From Sulfitobacter maritimus (GTDB lineage: Bacteria; Pseudomonadota; Alphaproteobacteria; Rhodobacterales; Rhodobacteraceae), in the NCBI RefSeq assembly GCF_013346665.1, contig NZ_JABVBB010000021.1, positions 682,001 to 746,000 on the forward strand: a stretch of 64,000 nucleotides of DNA, read 5' to 3'. A program made the translations under genes and the position numbers. This document shows, piece by piece, positions 16,201 to 24,840 of this stretch. Below the pieces are notes generated by a model. It was not told the DNA's origin, ran no database searches, and worked only from the letters and a program-made list of their open reading frames with translations. Position 1 is the stretch's first letter. Each line of letters begins with the position of its first letter.

Positions 16201-16800
16201 TCACATGCGCGAGGCGACATTTTCCCAGTTCACAAGGTTGTCGAGGAAGTTCGACAGATAGTCAGGACGCGCGTTGCGGTAGTCGATGTAGTAGGAGTGC
16301 TCCCACACATCACAGCCCAGCAGCGCGGTCTGACCAAAGCAAACAGGGTTCACGCCGTTTTCAGTCTTGGTGACCTTAAGGCCGCCGTCCTTGTCTTTGA
16401 CAAGCCACGCCCAGCCAGAACCGAACTGACCAGCACCAGCGGTCTTGAACTCATCCTTGAACTTATCGACGGAGCCGAAGCTCTCAGTGATCGCTTTTTC
16501 CAGCTCACCGGGCATCTTGCTGTCGTTCGGGGTCATCATTTCCCAGAACTGGTTATGGTTCCACAGCTGGCTGATGTTGTTGAAGATGCCATTCTGGGCG
16601 ACCGCATTCGGGTCATAGGTGCCTTTGATGATTTCTTCGAGGGTCTTGCCCTCCCACTCGGTGCCCTCGATCGCCTTGTTGCCATTGGTGACATAGGCGT
16701 TGTGGTGTTTGTCGTGGTGGTATTCCAGCGTTTCCTTGGACATGCCTTTGGATGCAAGCGCGTCGTGGGCATAGGGGAGATCGGGAAGTTCAAAAGCCAT
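16201..16800 (-). CDS. sodB: Superoxide dismutase (Fe/Mn family, Fe-like)
   Basis: Cytoplasmic enzyme converting superoxide to oxygen and hydrogen peroxide. The 199-residue protein has the metal ligands in family context: His28 in EYHHDKHH, a His near residue 80 in QLWNHNQFW, and Asp/His near 163 and 167 in DVWEHSYYIDY. The Gln in ISQLWNH is at the position typical of iron enzymes, but metal use cannot be fixed from sequence. GAGGAGGCC precedes the ATG. An exact EcfG consensus promoter lies 70-94 bp upstream. The last 31 bases are repeated 120 bp further on. Confidence 0.96.
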   Translation of the reverse strand: MAFELPDLPYAHDALASKGMSKETLEYHHDKHHNAYVTNGNKAIEGTEWEGKTLEEIIKGTYDPNAVAQNGIFNNISQLWNHNQFWEMMTPNDSKMPGELEKAITESFGSVDKFKDEFKTAGAGQFGSGWAWLVKDKDGGLKVTKTENGVNPVCFGQTALLGCDVWEHSYYIDYRNARPDYLSNFLDNLVNWENVASRM

Positions 16801-16869
16801 TTCTGGGCCTCCTCATTTGGAAATTTCGCTGCGGCCACTTGAGGGGGATCAAGCAGCAACGTCAAGGTC

Positions 16870-16894
16870 AACGTCTGCAAATGATAAGTGTTCC
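16870..16894 (-). promoter_or_regulatory. EcfG-type general stress promoter of sodB
   Basis: Minus strand GGAAC (16890-16894), 16-bp spacer, CGTT (16870-16873): an exact match to the EcfG consensus GGAAC-N16-CGTT. It lies in the gap between soxG and sodB, giving sodB its own promoter with a leader of about 60 bases. Confidence 0.72.
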
Positions 16895-16905
16895 GAGCGA
16901 AATAG

Positions 16906-17508
16906 TCAGACTTTCTCCCGGTTTACCTCTGTCGTTGGTTGGAAGTACCCGACTTCGCTGCCGGGTTGGGCGGCGGCTTTGAGCAGGTCGAACATGTATT
17001 GCGCGACCGAGCGGAAGCAGAACAGTTGAAAGCTGCCATCCCCGCGCAGCCAGATCGCGGCAGGCACCTGTCCGACCCGGGTGCGACGGAACATGCCGGG
17101 GGTGAATTTTTCAGGCGCGAGGTCCACGGGGGCGAGTTTGGCCAGCACCTCGCGGGCGCGGGGGCCAGCGACGCGAAACACGGCCCGCGCACCAGAGACA
17201 TTCGCGGCGAATGTATGGGTATCCTCAAAAGCTGCGTGCAACCGATTGAGCACTTCGCTCACCTGCACATGGGGGCAGAACAGCAGCAATTCATCGGGCG
17301 ACATCCAGGCGATGCCTGCTTCGCCTTCGCTGTTGCACATGCCGCGCGCCGGGCGTTCGACCCCGGCGACTTTCTTGGCCACCTTGCGCACGAAAGGCGC
17401 GTCCAGATCGCCGCGAATGGTGATCATGCCAAGAGGGCCAATCTCAGAAATCTCTGCGATTCCAGCGCTATAGCGGGCGTTCTTCAAGGCGGTGACAGTC
17501 TCAGACAT
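16906..17508 (-). CDS. soxG: Sarcosine oxidase, gamma subunit
   Basis: Small subunit of heterotetrameric sarcosine oxidase, which oxidatively demethylates sarcosine (from glycine betaine/creatine) to glycine, passing the C1 unit to tetrahydrofolate. 200 residues from the ATG at 17508; a longer frame reaches 17532. Recognised by ISEIGPLGMITIRGDL, WMSPDELLLFCP and GDGSFQLFCFRSVAQYMFDLLKAA, and by its place after soxA, with which it overlaps by 8 bases. Last gene of the operon. Confidence 0.92.
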   Translation of the reverse strand: MSETVTALKNARYSAGIAEISEIGPLGMITIRGDLDAPFVRKVAKKVAGVERPARGMCNSEGEAGIAWMSPDELLLFCPHVQVSEVLNRLHAAFEDTHTFAANVSGARAVFRVAGPRAREVLAKLAPVDLAPEKFTPGMFRRTRVGQVPAAIWLRGDGSFQLFCFRSVAQYMFDLLKAAAQPGSEVGYFQPTTEVNREKV

Positions 17509-20500
17509 TCTGTTTCTCCCCTTTGGGGTCATAAAACACCGGATCGACGATCATCGCCTCATAGGTCTTGCCATCGGTGCCGGGGAAGGTGAGCACTTCG
17601 CCCATCCGGTCCGGCCCGTTCAGCACCAACCCCATGGCGATGCCCCGGTCGAGCGTGGGCGAGTGATAGGTCGATGTGACGCGCCCCTCCACGACCTTTT
17701 GTCCGTTCTCATTCTCCCCCCGACCAAGCGCATAGGCACCATCCGGCAGGGTGCTGCCGTCGGTGGTCTCCAGCCCCACCAGTTTCCACCGGTTGGGGTC
17801 TTGCATATGACTGCGCTGTTGAGCGCGTTTGCCGAGGTAGTCGTCCTTCTTTTTCGAGATCGCCCAGTTCAGCCCAAGGTCTTGCGGGATCACCGTACCG
17901 TCGGTCTCATCCCCGATCATGATGAAGCCCTTTTCGGCCCGCAGGATGTGCAGACATTCCGTGCCATAGGGCATGACGCCCAAGGAATGGCCCGCCACCA
18001 ACAGCGCATCCCAGAAGGCTTGGCCCTGCCCGGCTTCCACCGCGATCTCATAGCTCAATTCGCCTGAGAAGGAGATGCGGAAGACCCGCACTTTGAAGCC
18101 GCCCAATTCACCGTCGGTCCACTCCATGAAGCCAAGCGCCTCGCGGCTAAGGTCCATCCCACCGAGCTTTTCCAGACACTTCCGCGCGTTCGGCCCGACC
18201 ACGGCCACTTGCGCGTAATGCTCAGTCGCGTTGACCATATGCACTTTCCAGTCCCACCACTCGGTCTGAAGCCATTCCTCCATATGCGCATGGATGCTGT
18301 CGGCCCCGCCCGTCGTCGTATGGCAGAGGAAGGTCTGTTCATCGAGCCGCGCGACCACGCCGTCGTCGATCAGGAAGCCGTTCTCATTGCACATGAGGCC
18401 ATACCGGCATTTGCCCGGCTTCAGCGTTGACATCATATTGGTGTAGAGCATGTCGAGGAACCGTCCCGCGTCCGGCCCGCGCACAATCAGCTTGCCCAAG
18501 GTCGAGGCATCCAGCAAGCCGAGGTTCTGGCGGGTGTTCGTCACCTCGCGCATCACCGCGTCATGGGTGCTTTCGCCGCTTTGCACATAGGCATAGGGCC
18601 GCCGCCATTGGCCGACCGGCTCCCACACCGCGCCATTGGCCTCATGCCACTCACACAAGGGCGTGCGACGGATCGGTTGGAAGGTATCGCCGCGTGCGTC
18701 GCCCGCAATCGCGCCCATTGAGATCGGGTGATAGGGCGGGCGAAAGGTCGTGGTTCCAACGCTTGGGATTTCAGCATCCAATGCGCCCGCAAGGGTGGCC
18801 AGACCGTTGATGTTGCTCAGCTTGCCTTGATCTGTTGCCATGCCAAGCGTGGTGTAGCGTTTGGCATGTTCGACCGAGACAAACCCTTCCTGCGCGGCCA
18901 GCCGCACGTCCGAGACTTTTACGTCGTTCTGATAGTCCAGAAACGTCTTTTCCCGCAGCTTGACACTCGCCCCCTGCGGCATCTGCCAGACCGGAGACAT
19001 CGGCGCCTCTTCGCGCCGCTCGGCCACGGGGGAGCGGGCCTCTCGCGCGGGTTTGAACCCTAGCGTTGTGGCAACCCCTTCAGCGGCGGCATGGGCATCG
19101 TGCAAGACGTCATCCAGCGCGAACATGCCCGCAGCCGCCCCGGCAGGGGTGACAAAGCCCAAGCCATCGGCCCCGGTGGGCGGATGGTCTTGATCCGGAC
19201 GGAAACAGGCGCGGGCTTTGTCCCACGTCAGCTTGCCGCCACAATGAGACCAAAGATGTACCACAGGCGACCAGCCGCCCGACATCGCCACCGCATCGCA
19301 GGCAATTTCCTCCAGCACCGCGCCTTCGCCCGCCTGCGAACAGACAGCGACCCCGGTGACCCGCTTGCTACCCTGCACCGAAGAGACGCCCTGCCCCATC
19401 AGCACCCGAATACCGAGCGCCTTGGCCTGCGCGACAAGCTGCGAATCCTGCGGCAACACGCGGGCGTCGAGGATGGCAGGCACGTCGAGCCCCGCATGTT
19501 TCAGCGCAATGGCGGTGAGATAGGCGTTGTCATTATTGGTCACCAGCACGGTCCGGTCGCCGGGCGAGACAGCATAATTCGTCACATAGTCGCGCACCGC
19601 CGAGGCCAGCATCACCCCCGGTACGTCATTGCCAGCAAAGCTCAACGGGCGTTCGATTGCACCGGTTGCGGTGATCACATGCCCCGCCCTGATGCGCCAC
19701 AAACAGTGGCGTGGGCCGGGTGCGTCGGGCGTATGATCGCGCAGCCGCTCATAGCCCAGCACATAGCCGTGATCGTAGACACCCGCGCCCATTGTCCGCT
19801 CGCGCAGGGTGACATTCTCCATCCCGCGCAGTTGGGCCAGTGTCTGCGCGATCCAATCCTCCACCGATGCGCCGTCAATGCGGCCCCCATCCACCGGCGC
19901 ACGCCCGCCCCAGTGGGGGGACTGCTCCAATACAATCACCCGTGCGCCGCTCTGCCCGGCAGCCAGAGCCGCTTGCAACCCGGCGACCCCGCCGCCGACA
20001 ATCAGGACATCGCAGAAGGCGTAGAAGTGTTCATAATTGTCCGCATCTGCCGCCTTCGGCGCTTTGCCCAAACCCGCCGAATGGCGGATGATCGGCTCAT
20101 AGACGTGTTTCCACAGCGGGCGCGGATGCATGAACATCTTGTAGTAAAACCCGGCAGGCAGAAAGCGGCTGAGGTGTTTGTTGATCGCACCTACGTCGAA
20201 CTCAAGGCTCGGCCAGTGGTTCTGGCTCGCCGCCTCCAACCCGTCGAAAAGCTCGGTGGTGGTGGCGCGGGCGTTGGGCTCGAACCGACCCTCTTGGCCG
20301 AGATTCATCAACGCATTGGGCTCTTCCGGCCCAGAGGTGACGATGCCGCGCGGGCGGTGGTATTTGAACGAGCGACCCACCAGCACCTGATCATTCGCCA
20401 AAAGCGCCGAGGCCAGCGTGTCGCCTTCATAGCCGCGCATCTGTTTGCCGTTAAAGGAAAAACTTAGCGGAGCGGATTTGTTCAATAGGCGGCCGCCTGT

Positions 20501-20518
20501 GGCCAGTCTTGTGCTCAT
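17501..20518 (-). CDS. soxA: Sarcosine oxidase, alpha subunit
   Basis: Large subunit (1005 residues) of heterotetrameric sarcosine oxidase; binds NAD and, with the beta subunit, FMN, and carries a folate-binding C-terminal half. The N-terminal region (FSFNGKQMRGYEGDTLASALLANDQ) is a 2Fe-2S-like fold seen in this family. A dinucleotide-binding motif GGGVAGLQAALAAGQSGARV starts near residue 171. From about residue 600 the sequence is an aminomethyltransferase (GcvT-like) domain with LDASTLGKLIVRGPDAGRFLDMLYTN and SGELSYEIAVEAGQ. GAAGGTG precedes the ATG. Order soxB-D-A-G is normal. Confidence 0.96.
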   Translation of the reverse strand: MSTRLATGGRLLNKSAPLSFSFNGKQMRGYEGDTLASALLANDQVLVGRSFKYHRPRGIVTSGPEEPNALMNLGQEGRFEPNARATTTELFDGLEAASQNHWPSLEFDVGAINKHLSRFLPAGFYYKMFMHPRPLWKHVYEPIIRHSAGLGKAPKAADADNYEHFYAFCDVLIVGGGVAGLQAALAAGQSGARVIVLEQSPHWGGRAPVDGGRIDGASVEDWIAQTLAQLRGMENVTLRERTMGAGVYDHGYVLGYERLRDHTPDAPGPRHCLWRIRAGHVITATGAIERPLSFAGNDVPGVMLASAVRDYVTNYAVSPGDRTVLVTNNDNAYLTAIALKHAGLDVPAILDARVLPQDSQLVAQAKALGIRVLMGQGVSSVQGSKRVTGVAVCSQAGEGAVLEEIACDAVAMSGGWSPVVHLWSHCGGKLTWDKARACFRPDQDHPPTGADGLGFVTPAGAAAGMFALDDVLHDAHAAAEGVATTLGFKPAREARSPVAERREEAPMSPVWQMPQGASVKLREKTFLDYQNDVKVSDVRLAAQEGFVSVEHAKRYTTLGMATDQGKLSNINGLATLAGALDAEIPSVGTTTFRPPYHPISMGAIAGDARGDTFQPIRRTPLCEWHEANGAVWEPVGQWRRPYAYVQSGESTHDAVMREVTNTRQNLGLLDASTLGKLIVRGPDAGRFLDMLYTNMMSTLKPGKCRYGLMCNENGFLIDDGVVARLDEQTFLCHTTTGGADSIHAHMEEWLQTEWWDWKVHMVNATEHYAQVAVVGPNARKCLEKLGGMDLSREALGFMEWTDGELGGFKVRVFRISFSGELSYEIAVEAGQGQAFWDALLVAGHSLGVMPYGTECLHILRAEKGFIMIGDETDGTVIPQDLGLNWAISKKKDDYLGKRAQQRSHMQDPNRWKLVGLETTDGSTLPDGAYALGRGENENGQKVVEGRVTSTYHSPTLDRGIAMGLVLNGPDRMGEVLTFPGTDGKTYEAMIVDPVFYDPKGEKQNV

Positions 20519-20575
20519 CTTAGGACACCTTCAGGCTGTTAAAGGTCATTAAGGGCTGCGCAGCTGGTAATGCAC

Positions 20576-20911
20576 TCATTGATTCACCTCCCCCTGCCAG
20601 CGCCAATCCGGATGCCGATCCTTGATCGCGGTGCGGATGTGATCGGGGGGTGCCGTGGTCTGCGCGCTATAGGCACCGTAAACGTGCAACGTCGCAGTGT
20701 CTCGCGCCAGATGGAACCACTTGCCGCAGCCATAAACATGCCGCCAACGCTCCAGATGCACGCCCTTCGGGTTTTGCCGCATGAAGAGGTAGCTTTCAAA
20801 TTCCCCCTCAGATCCCCCCGGCCCGATACGTGTCAAATGCGCCTCGCCGCCGGCGTGGAATTCGGTTTCCTCGGCGGTGACATGGCAACAGGGACAGGTC
20901 AGGATCAGCAT
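20576..20911 (-). CDS. soxD: Sarcosine oxidase, delta subunit
   Basis: Small zinc-binding subunit of heterotetrameric sarcosine oxidase. 111 residues, starting MLILTCPCCHVTAEETEFHAGGEAH, with the Cys-x-Cys-Cys cluster and later YGCGKWFHLARDT, the known zinc ligands region, and HVYGAYSA. The frame opens at a TTG two codons earlier, but ATG at 20911 has AGGAG 7 bases upstream and is chosen. Lies between the small membrane protein gene and soxA. Confidence 0.94.
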   Translation of the reverse strand: MLILTCPCCHVTAEETEFHAGGEAHLTRIGPGGSEGEFESYLFMRQNPKGVHLERWRHVYGCGKWFHLARDTATLHVYGAYSAQTTAPPDHIRTAIKDRHPDWRWQGEVNQ

Positions 20912-21019
20912 GGGCAAGCTCCTATGCGGGGGGCGGACAGCGAAACGCCGCTCTGGCCCAAGGGCGCAGAACGGCGTTCATTAGTATGTGAGAGCAGCAT
21001 AGGTGCTGCCAAAGCGGTC

Positions 21020-21331
21020 TTAGTCAGTCGCGACAGCGCCTTCTTCAACAGCGTCGGCGGTGCCTTCAGCTGCGCCTTCAATGGCGTTACCTGTGTCTTC
21101 AATGGCTTCACCAGCGGTTTCGCCCGCGCCTTCGACGTTGACGTTAACGTCATTCGTGCCGTCCACATCCGCGCCAGCAAAGAGGAAATAGGCCAGCAAT
21201 GCGACAACCACGACAACGGCGCCCACAATAAACGCAAGGCCGCTGCTGCTGCGCTCGGTTGCTGTTGTGGTGGTTGTGGTGGTGTTTGTGTGGTCGGTAC
21301 GGTCGGTTGTATTTCGATCAGGGGTTGCCAT
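21020..21331 (-). CDS. Small single-pass membrane protein inserted in the sox operon
   Basis: 103-residue protein of unknown function: Thr-rich hydrophilic N-terminus (DRNTTDRTDHTNTTTTTTTATE), one strong membrane helix (about residues 33-52, AFIVGAVVVVVALLAYFLFA), and an acidic, Gly/Ala/Glu-rich tail (GETAGEAIEDTGNAIEGAAEGTADAVEEG) with an imperfect GNAIEGAAEG-like repeat. It is not a sarcosine oxidase subunit. GTGGAG precedes the ATG, and an EcfG-like promoter lies about 36 bp upstream, so it probably has stress-dependent expression distinct from soxB. Confidence 0.75.
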   Translation of the reverse strand: MATPDRNTTDRTDHTNTTTTTTTATERSSSGLAFIVGAVVVVVALLAYFLFAGADVDGTNDVNVNVEGAGETAGEAIEDTGNAIEGAAEGTADAVEEGAVATD

Positions 21332-21366
21332 TGTTCAGCTCCACTTATTGCATTGTCTGAACAGGA

Positions 21367-21392
21367 AACTGCGCGTGGAAGCAAAGCGTTCC
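21367..21392 (-). promoter_or_regulatory. EcfG-type promoter for the small membrane protein
   Basis: Minus strand GGAAC (21388-21392), 17-bp spacer, AGTT (21367-21370); consensus GGAAC-N16/17-CGTT with C replaced by A. Predicted start near 21359, about 28 bases before the ATG at 21331, the same geometry as the promoter at 15984. Confidence 0.5.
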
Positions 21393-21434
21393 CCCCTTTA
21401 TTGCAGGGTGGCGGATTGTGGCGCAGACGCAACA

Positions 21435-22679
21435 TCAATGCGCTACCCCTGCGGCAACGGATTCGTCGATGAACCGGCCTTCGGCAAAGCGTTCCAGCCC
21501 AAAAGCTTGAGTGAGCGGGGAATGCCCCTTGGCCATCAACTCAGCAAAGCCCCAGCCTGAACCGGGGATCGCCTTGAACCCGCCCGTCCCCCACCCGGCG
21601 TTGATAAAGATGCCTTCGACCGGGGTTTTCGACAGGATCGGTGAACGGTCGCCCGTCACATCCACGATCCCGCCCCATTGGCGCAGCATTTTCAGGCGCG
21701 AGATCATGGGGAAAGTCTCAACCAGCGCCCGCACCGTTTCTTCAATGTGGTGGAAACTGCCACGTTGGGTGTAGTTGTTATAGCCATCTGTGCCGCCGCC
21801 GATGACCATCTCGCCCTTGTCGGACTGGCTCATATAGCCATGCACCGTATTGGCCATGACGACAACATCCATGCACGGTTTGATCGGCTCGCTGACCAGC
21901 GCTTGCAGGGCAACGCTCTCAATCGGCAGACGGAAGCCCGCCATCCCTGCCAGTTGCCCCGAATGCCCGGCGACCACCAGCCCGAGCTTATCGCAGTCAA
22001 TATCGCCCCGCGTGGTGCTGACGCCTGTCACCTTGCCGCCCGTCTGCCGCACGCCGGTGACTTCGCATTTCTGGATGATGTCCATGCCCATGTCTGAGCA
22101 GGCCCGCGCATAGCCCCAAGCCACCGCATCATGCCGCGCCGTGCCGCCGCGCGCTTGCCACAAACCGCCCAGCACCGGATAGCGCGGCCCGTCGAGGTTA
22201 ATAATCGGCACGAGTTGTTTCACACGCTCTGGCCCGATGAATTCCGTGCTTACCCCTTGCAAGGCGTTGGCATGGGCCGTGCGTTTATAGCCGCGCACCT
22301 CATGTTCGGTCTGCGCCAGCATGATGACACCGCGCGGGGAGAACATGACGTTGTAGTTCAGGTCTTGGCTCAGAGTCTCATAGAGGCTGCGGGACTTTTC
22401 ATAGATCGCCGCCGAAGGGTCTTGCAGGTAGTTGGAACGGATGATCGTCGTGTTGCGCCCGGTGTTGCCGCCGCCAAGCCAGCCTTTTTCCAGCACCGCC
22501 ACATTGGTGACGCCAAAGTTTTTGCCCAGGTAATAGGCCGTGGCAAGCCCATGCCCGCCTGCCCCTACGATGATCACATCATAGCGCCTTTTAGGCTGCG
22601 CATCGCGCCAAGCACGCGGCCAGCCGCTGTGGTGGCGCATTGCCTCTCGGGCGACGGCGAAAACGGAGTATTTCTTCAT
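21435..22679 (-). CDS. soxB: Sarcosine oxidase, beta subunit
   Basis: Flavoprotein subunit (414 residues) holding the sarcosine oxidation site. The FAD/Rossmann motif VIIVGAGGHGLATAYYLGKNFG lies near residues 34-55. The histidine in ARHDAVAWGYA, near residue 183, corresponds to the residue that carries covalent FMN in characterised enzymes. The C-terminus shows INAGWGTGGFKAIPGSGWGFAELMAKG. Start MKKYSVFAVAREAMRHH at 22679 is chosen; an upstream extension to 22697 exists. First gene of the sox unit, divergent from ccmI. Confidence 0.96.
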   Translation of the reverse strand: MKKYSVFAVAREAMRHHSGWPRAWRDAQPKRRYDVIIVGAGGHGLATAYYLGKNFGVTNVAVLEKGWLGGGNTGRNTTIIRSNYLQDPSAAIYEKSRSLYETLSQDLNYNVMFSPRGVIMLAQTEHEVRGYKRTAHANALQGVSTEFIGPERVKQLVPIINLDGPRYPVLGGLWQARGGTARHDAVAWGYARACSDMGMDIIQKCEVTGVRQTGGKVTGVSTTRGDIDCDKLGLVVAGHSGQLAGMAGFRLPIESVALQALVSEPIKPCMDVVVMANTVHGYMSQSDKGEMVIGGGTDGYNNYTQRGSFHHIEETVRALVETFPMISRLKMLRQWGGIVDVTGDRSPILSKTPVEGIFINAGWGTGGFKAIPGSGWGFAELMAKGHSPLTQAFGLERFAEGRFIDESVAAGVAH

Positions 22680-22875
22680 CACGTACCTTCCCGGCAAAGA
22701 TTCGGACCGCCTTGGCGGTTGGGGTCAGTACTGAGCCTAGGAGCGAATTATCGAAATAGCCACCACGGCATTTCCCAGCGGTTTTGCGACATCATCCCAG
22801 GTTGGTTAAATATGCCGCAGGGGTCTGCGCAATTGCGGTCTTTTGTCCGCGTCGGGCAAAGGTTAGGTAGGGGGC

Positions 22876-24105
22876 ATGACATTCTGGATTATCTCCGGCG
22901 CGATGGCGCTAATCGTGGGCGGTCTGCTGGCGCGGGCCGCTTGGCGGGGGGCCGATACGCCCCTGCCCGCTCAGGCGGATTATGACCTTAAGGTCTACCG
23001 CGACCAATTGGCCGAGGTGGAGCGTGACTTGGCCCGCGGTGTGGTGCCAGAGGCCGACGCGCAACGCATCCGCACCGAAATCTCACGCCGTATCCTTGCC
23101 GCTGACGCGGCACAAGACAAAGCGGCGAGCGCCGGCGGGCGCCCCGCTGCTTGGGTGCTGGCGCTTGGGGTGCTGCTGCTGGGTGGCGGCGCGTTTGGGC
23201 TTTACTGGACACTCGGCCAGCCCGGCTATGGCGATCTGGCGCTGGCCGACCGTATCGCTTTTGCCGAAGACATGCGCCGCAACCGGCCCGACCAAGCCAC
23301 CGCCGTGGCCAGCCTGCCCGCCAGCCCCACGACCGAAGGGCTGAGTGCCGATTACCTCAAGCTCATTCAGCAGTTACGCGCCACGGTCGAGGAACGGCCC
23401 AACGACATGCAGGGCCACGTTCTGCTTGCCCAAAACGAAGCGCGGATCGGCAATTTCGCCGCCGCCGCCGAAGCACAGGGCAATGTGTTGCGCCTGAAAG
23501 GGGATGAGCGGACCGCAAAGGACATCGCCGACTATGCCGAGCTGCTGGTGCTCGCCGCAGGCGGCTATGTCTCGCCCGAGGCCGAAACCGCCCTGCGCGA
23601 AGTGCTGAACCGTGACGAAGACAATGGCCGGGCACGCTACTACCTCGGTCTAATGATGGTCCAGACCGGGCGGCCCGATGTGGGCTTCCGTCTTTGGGAC
23701 GCGTTGCTGCGCCGGGGGCCAGAGGATGCGCCGTGGATCGACCCCATCCGCGCACAGATCCCGCAGGTGGCAGCCCTCGCCGGGGTGGCTTATGACATCC
23801 CGCAGATCGGCAGCGGTGCGCCGGCGCGCGGGCCGAGTGCGGATGACATCGAAGCGGCTTCCGAGATGACAGCAGATGACCGGATGGAGATGATCGGCGG
23901 CATGGTTGCAGGCCTCTCGGACCGGCTCGCTACCGAGGGCGGCCCGCCGCAGGATTGGGCGCGGCTGATCACCTCGCTCGGCGTCTTGGGCGACACCGAT
24001 CAGGCCCGCGCAGTCTATGAAAACGCGCTTGAGGTCTTTACCGGCGACAACGCGGCGCTCGACATGATCCGCGCCGCAGGCGAACGCGCAGGGGTGGCAG
24101 GATGA
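22876..24105 (+). CDS. ccmI: Cytochrome c biogenesis protein CcmI
   Basis: Membrane component of the system I cytochrome c maturation pathway that chaperones apocytochrome c. Two membrane segments near the N-terminus (FWIISGAMALIVGGLLARAAW and AAWVLALGVLLLGGGAFGLYWTL) flank a cytoplasmic loop with a Leu/Arg-rich helix (YRDQLAEVERDLARGVVPEADAQRIRTEISRR). The periplasmic C-terminal part contains TPR-like repeats (AALREVLNRDEDNGRARYYLGLMMVQTG). Length 409 is normal. Overlaps ruvX by 4 bases. Confidence 0.93.
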   Translation: MTFWIISGAMALIVGGLLARAAWRGADTPLPAQADYDLKVYRDQLAEVERDLARGVVPEADAQRIRTEISRRILAADAAQDKAASAGGRPAAWVLALGVLLLGGGAFGLYWTLGQPGYGDLALADRIAFAEDMRRNRPDQATAVASLPASPTTEGLSADYLKLIQQLRATVEERPNDMQGHVLLAQNEARIGNFAAAAEAQGNVLRLKGDERTAKDIADYAELLVLAAGGYVSPEAETALREVLNRDEDNGRARYYLGLMMVQTGRPDVGFRLWDALLRRGPEDAPWIDPIRAQIPQVAALAGVAYDIPQIGSGAPARGPSADDIEAASEMTADDRMEMIGGMVAGLSDRLATEGGPPQDWARLITSLGVLGDTDQARAVYENALEVFTGDNAALDMIRAAGERAGVAG

Positions 24106-24587
24106 TTTTTGACGATACGGCTGAGTTCATCGCCGCCCTGCCCCCGATGCAGGCGCTCATCGGGCTGGACCTTGGCGAAAAGACCATTGGCGTGGCGGTG
24201 AGCGACAGCTTTCAATCCGTTGCCACCCCGCTGGAAACGCTGCGCCGCAAGAGATTCGGCGTCGATGCCGCCCGTCTGGCTGAGATCATCGCTGCGCGGC
24301 GCATCGGCGGGCTGGTGCTGGGCCTGCCGCGCAATATGGACGGCTCCGAAGGCGCGCGCTGCCAGTCGACGCGGGCCTTCGCACGCAACTTTGACCGGCT
24401 GACGCCCTTGCCCATCACCTTTTGGGACGAACGCCTGTCCACCGTGGCCGCCGAACGCGCCTTGCTGGAGGCTGATACCACCCGCAAGCGCCGGGCCGAG
24501 GTGATCGACCATGTGGCGGCGGGCTATATCTTACAAGGGCTGCTTGATCGCTTGCAGGTCCTGCGTCGGAGCAGTGCCACATCATGA
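24102..24587 (+). CDS. ruvX: Putative pre-16S rRNA nuclease/Holliday junction resolvase YqgF
   Basis: RNase H-fold nuclease; E. coli YqgF is required for processing the 5' end of 16S rRNA and has been proposed as a Holliday junction resolvase. 161 residues with LIGLDLGEKTIGVAVSD (catalytic Asp23), GLVLGLPRNMDGSEG, PITFWDERLSTVAAERALLEAD and the terminal HVAAGYILQGLLDRL. ATG overlaps the ccmI stop, and its own end overlaps the next gene (ATGA), so the three genes form an operon. Confidence 0.95.
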   Translation: MIFDDTAEFIAALPPMQALIGLDLGEKTIGVAVSDSFQSVATPLETLRRKRFGVDAARLAEIIAARRIGGLVLGLPRNMDGSEGARCQSTRAFARNFDRLTPLPITFWDERLSTVAAERALLEADTTRKRRAEVIDHVAAGYILQGLLDRLQVLRRSSATS

Positions 24588-24835
24588 ACAACGACACGGC
24601 CGACGACATCTGGAAGCGCGACGAAGTGCAAAGTCCCTGCATCAACATTTGCGTGGTGCATCCCGAAGCGCGGATTTGCACCGGGTGCTTGCGGTCCATT
24701 CAGGAAATTACCGAGTGGTCACGCATGAGCGCCGCTGAACGAGAGGCACTGATAAAGGCTCTGCCTGAGCGGGAAGCCTTGCTTAAAAAACGCCGTGGTG
24801 GCCGCGCCGCGAAACTGGCCCGCCGCAAGGCCTGA
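24584..24835 (+). CDS. DUF1289 Cys-rich small protein
   Basis: 83-residue protein of unknown function with the DUF1289 motif SPCINICVVHPEARICTGCLRSIQEITEWSRMSAAER: four cysteines suited to metal binding. Basic C-terminus (LLKKRRGGRAAKLARRKA). Coupled to ruvX by an ATGA overlap. Confidence 0.93.
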   Translation: MNNDTADDIWKRDEVQSPCINICVVHPEARICTGCLRSIQEITEWSRMSAAEREALIKALPEREALLKKRRGGRAAKLARRKA

Positions 24836-24840
24836 GCCGC

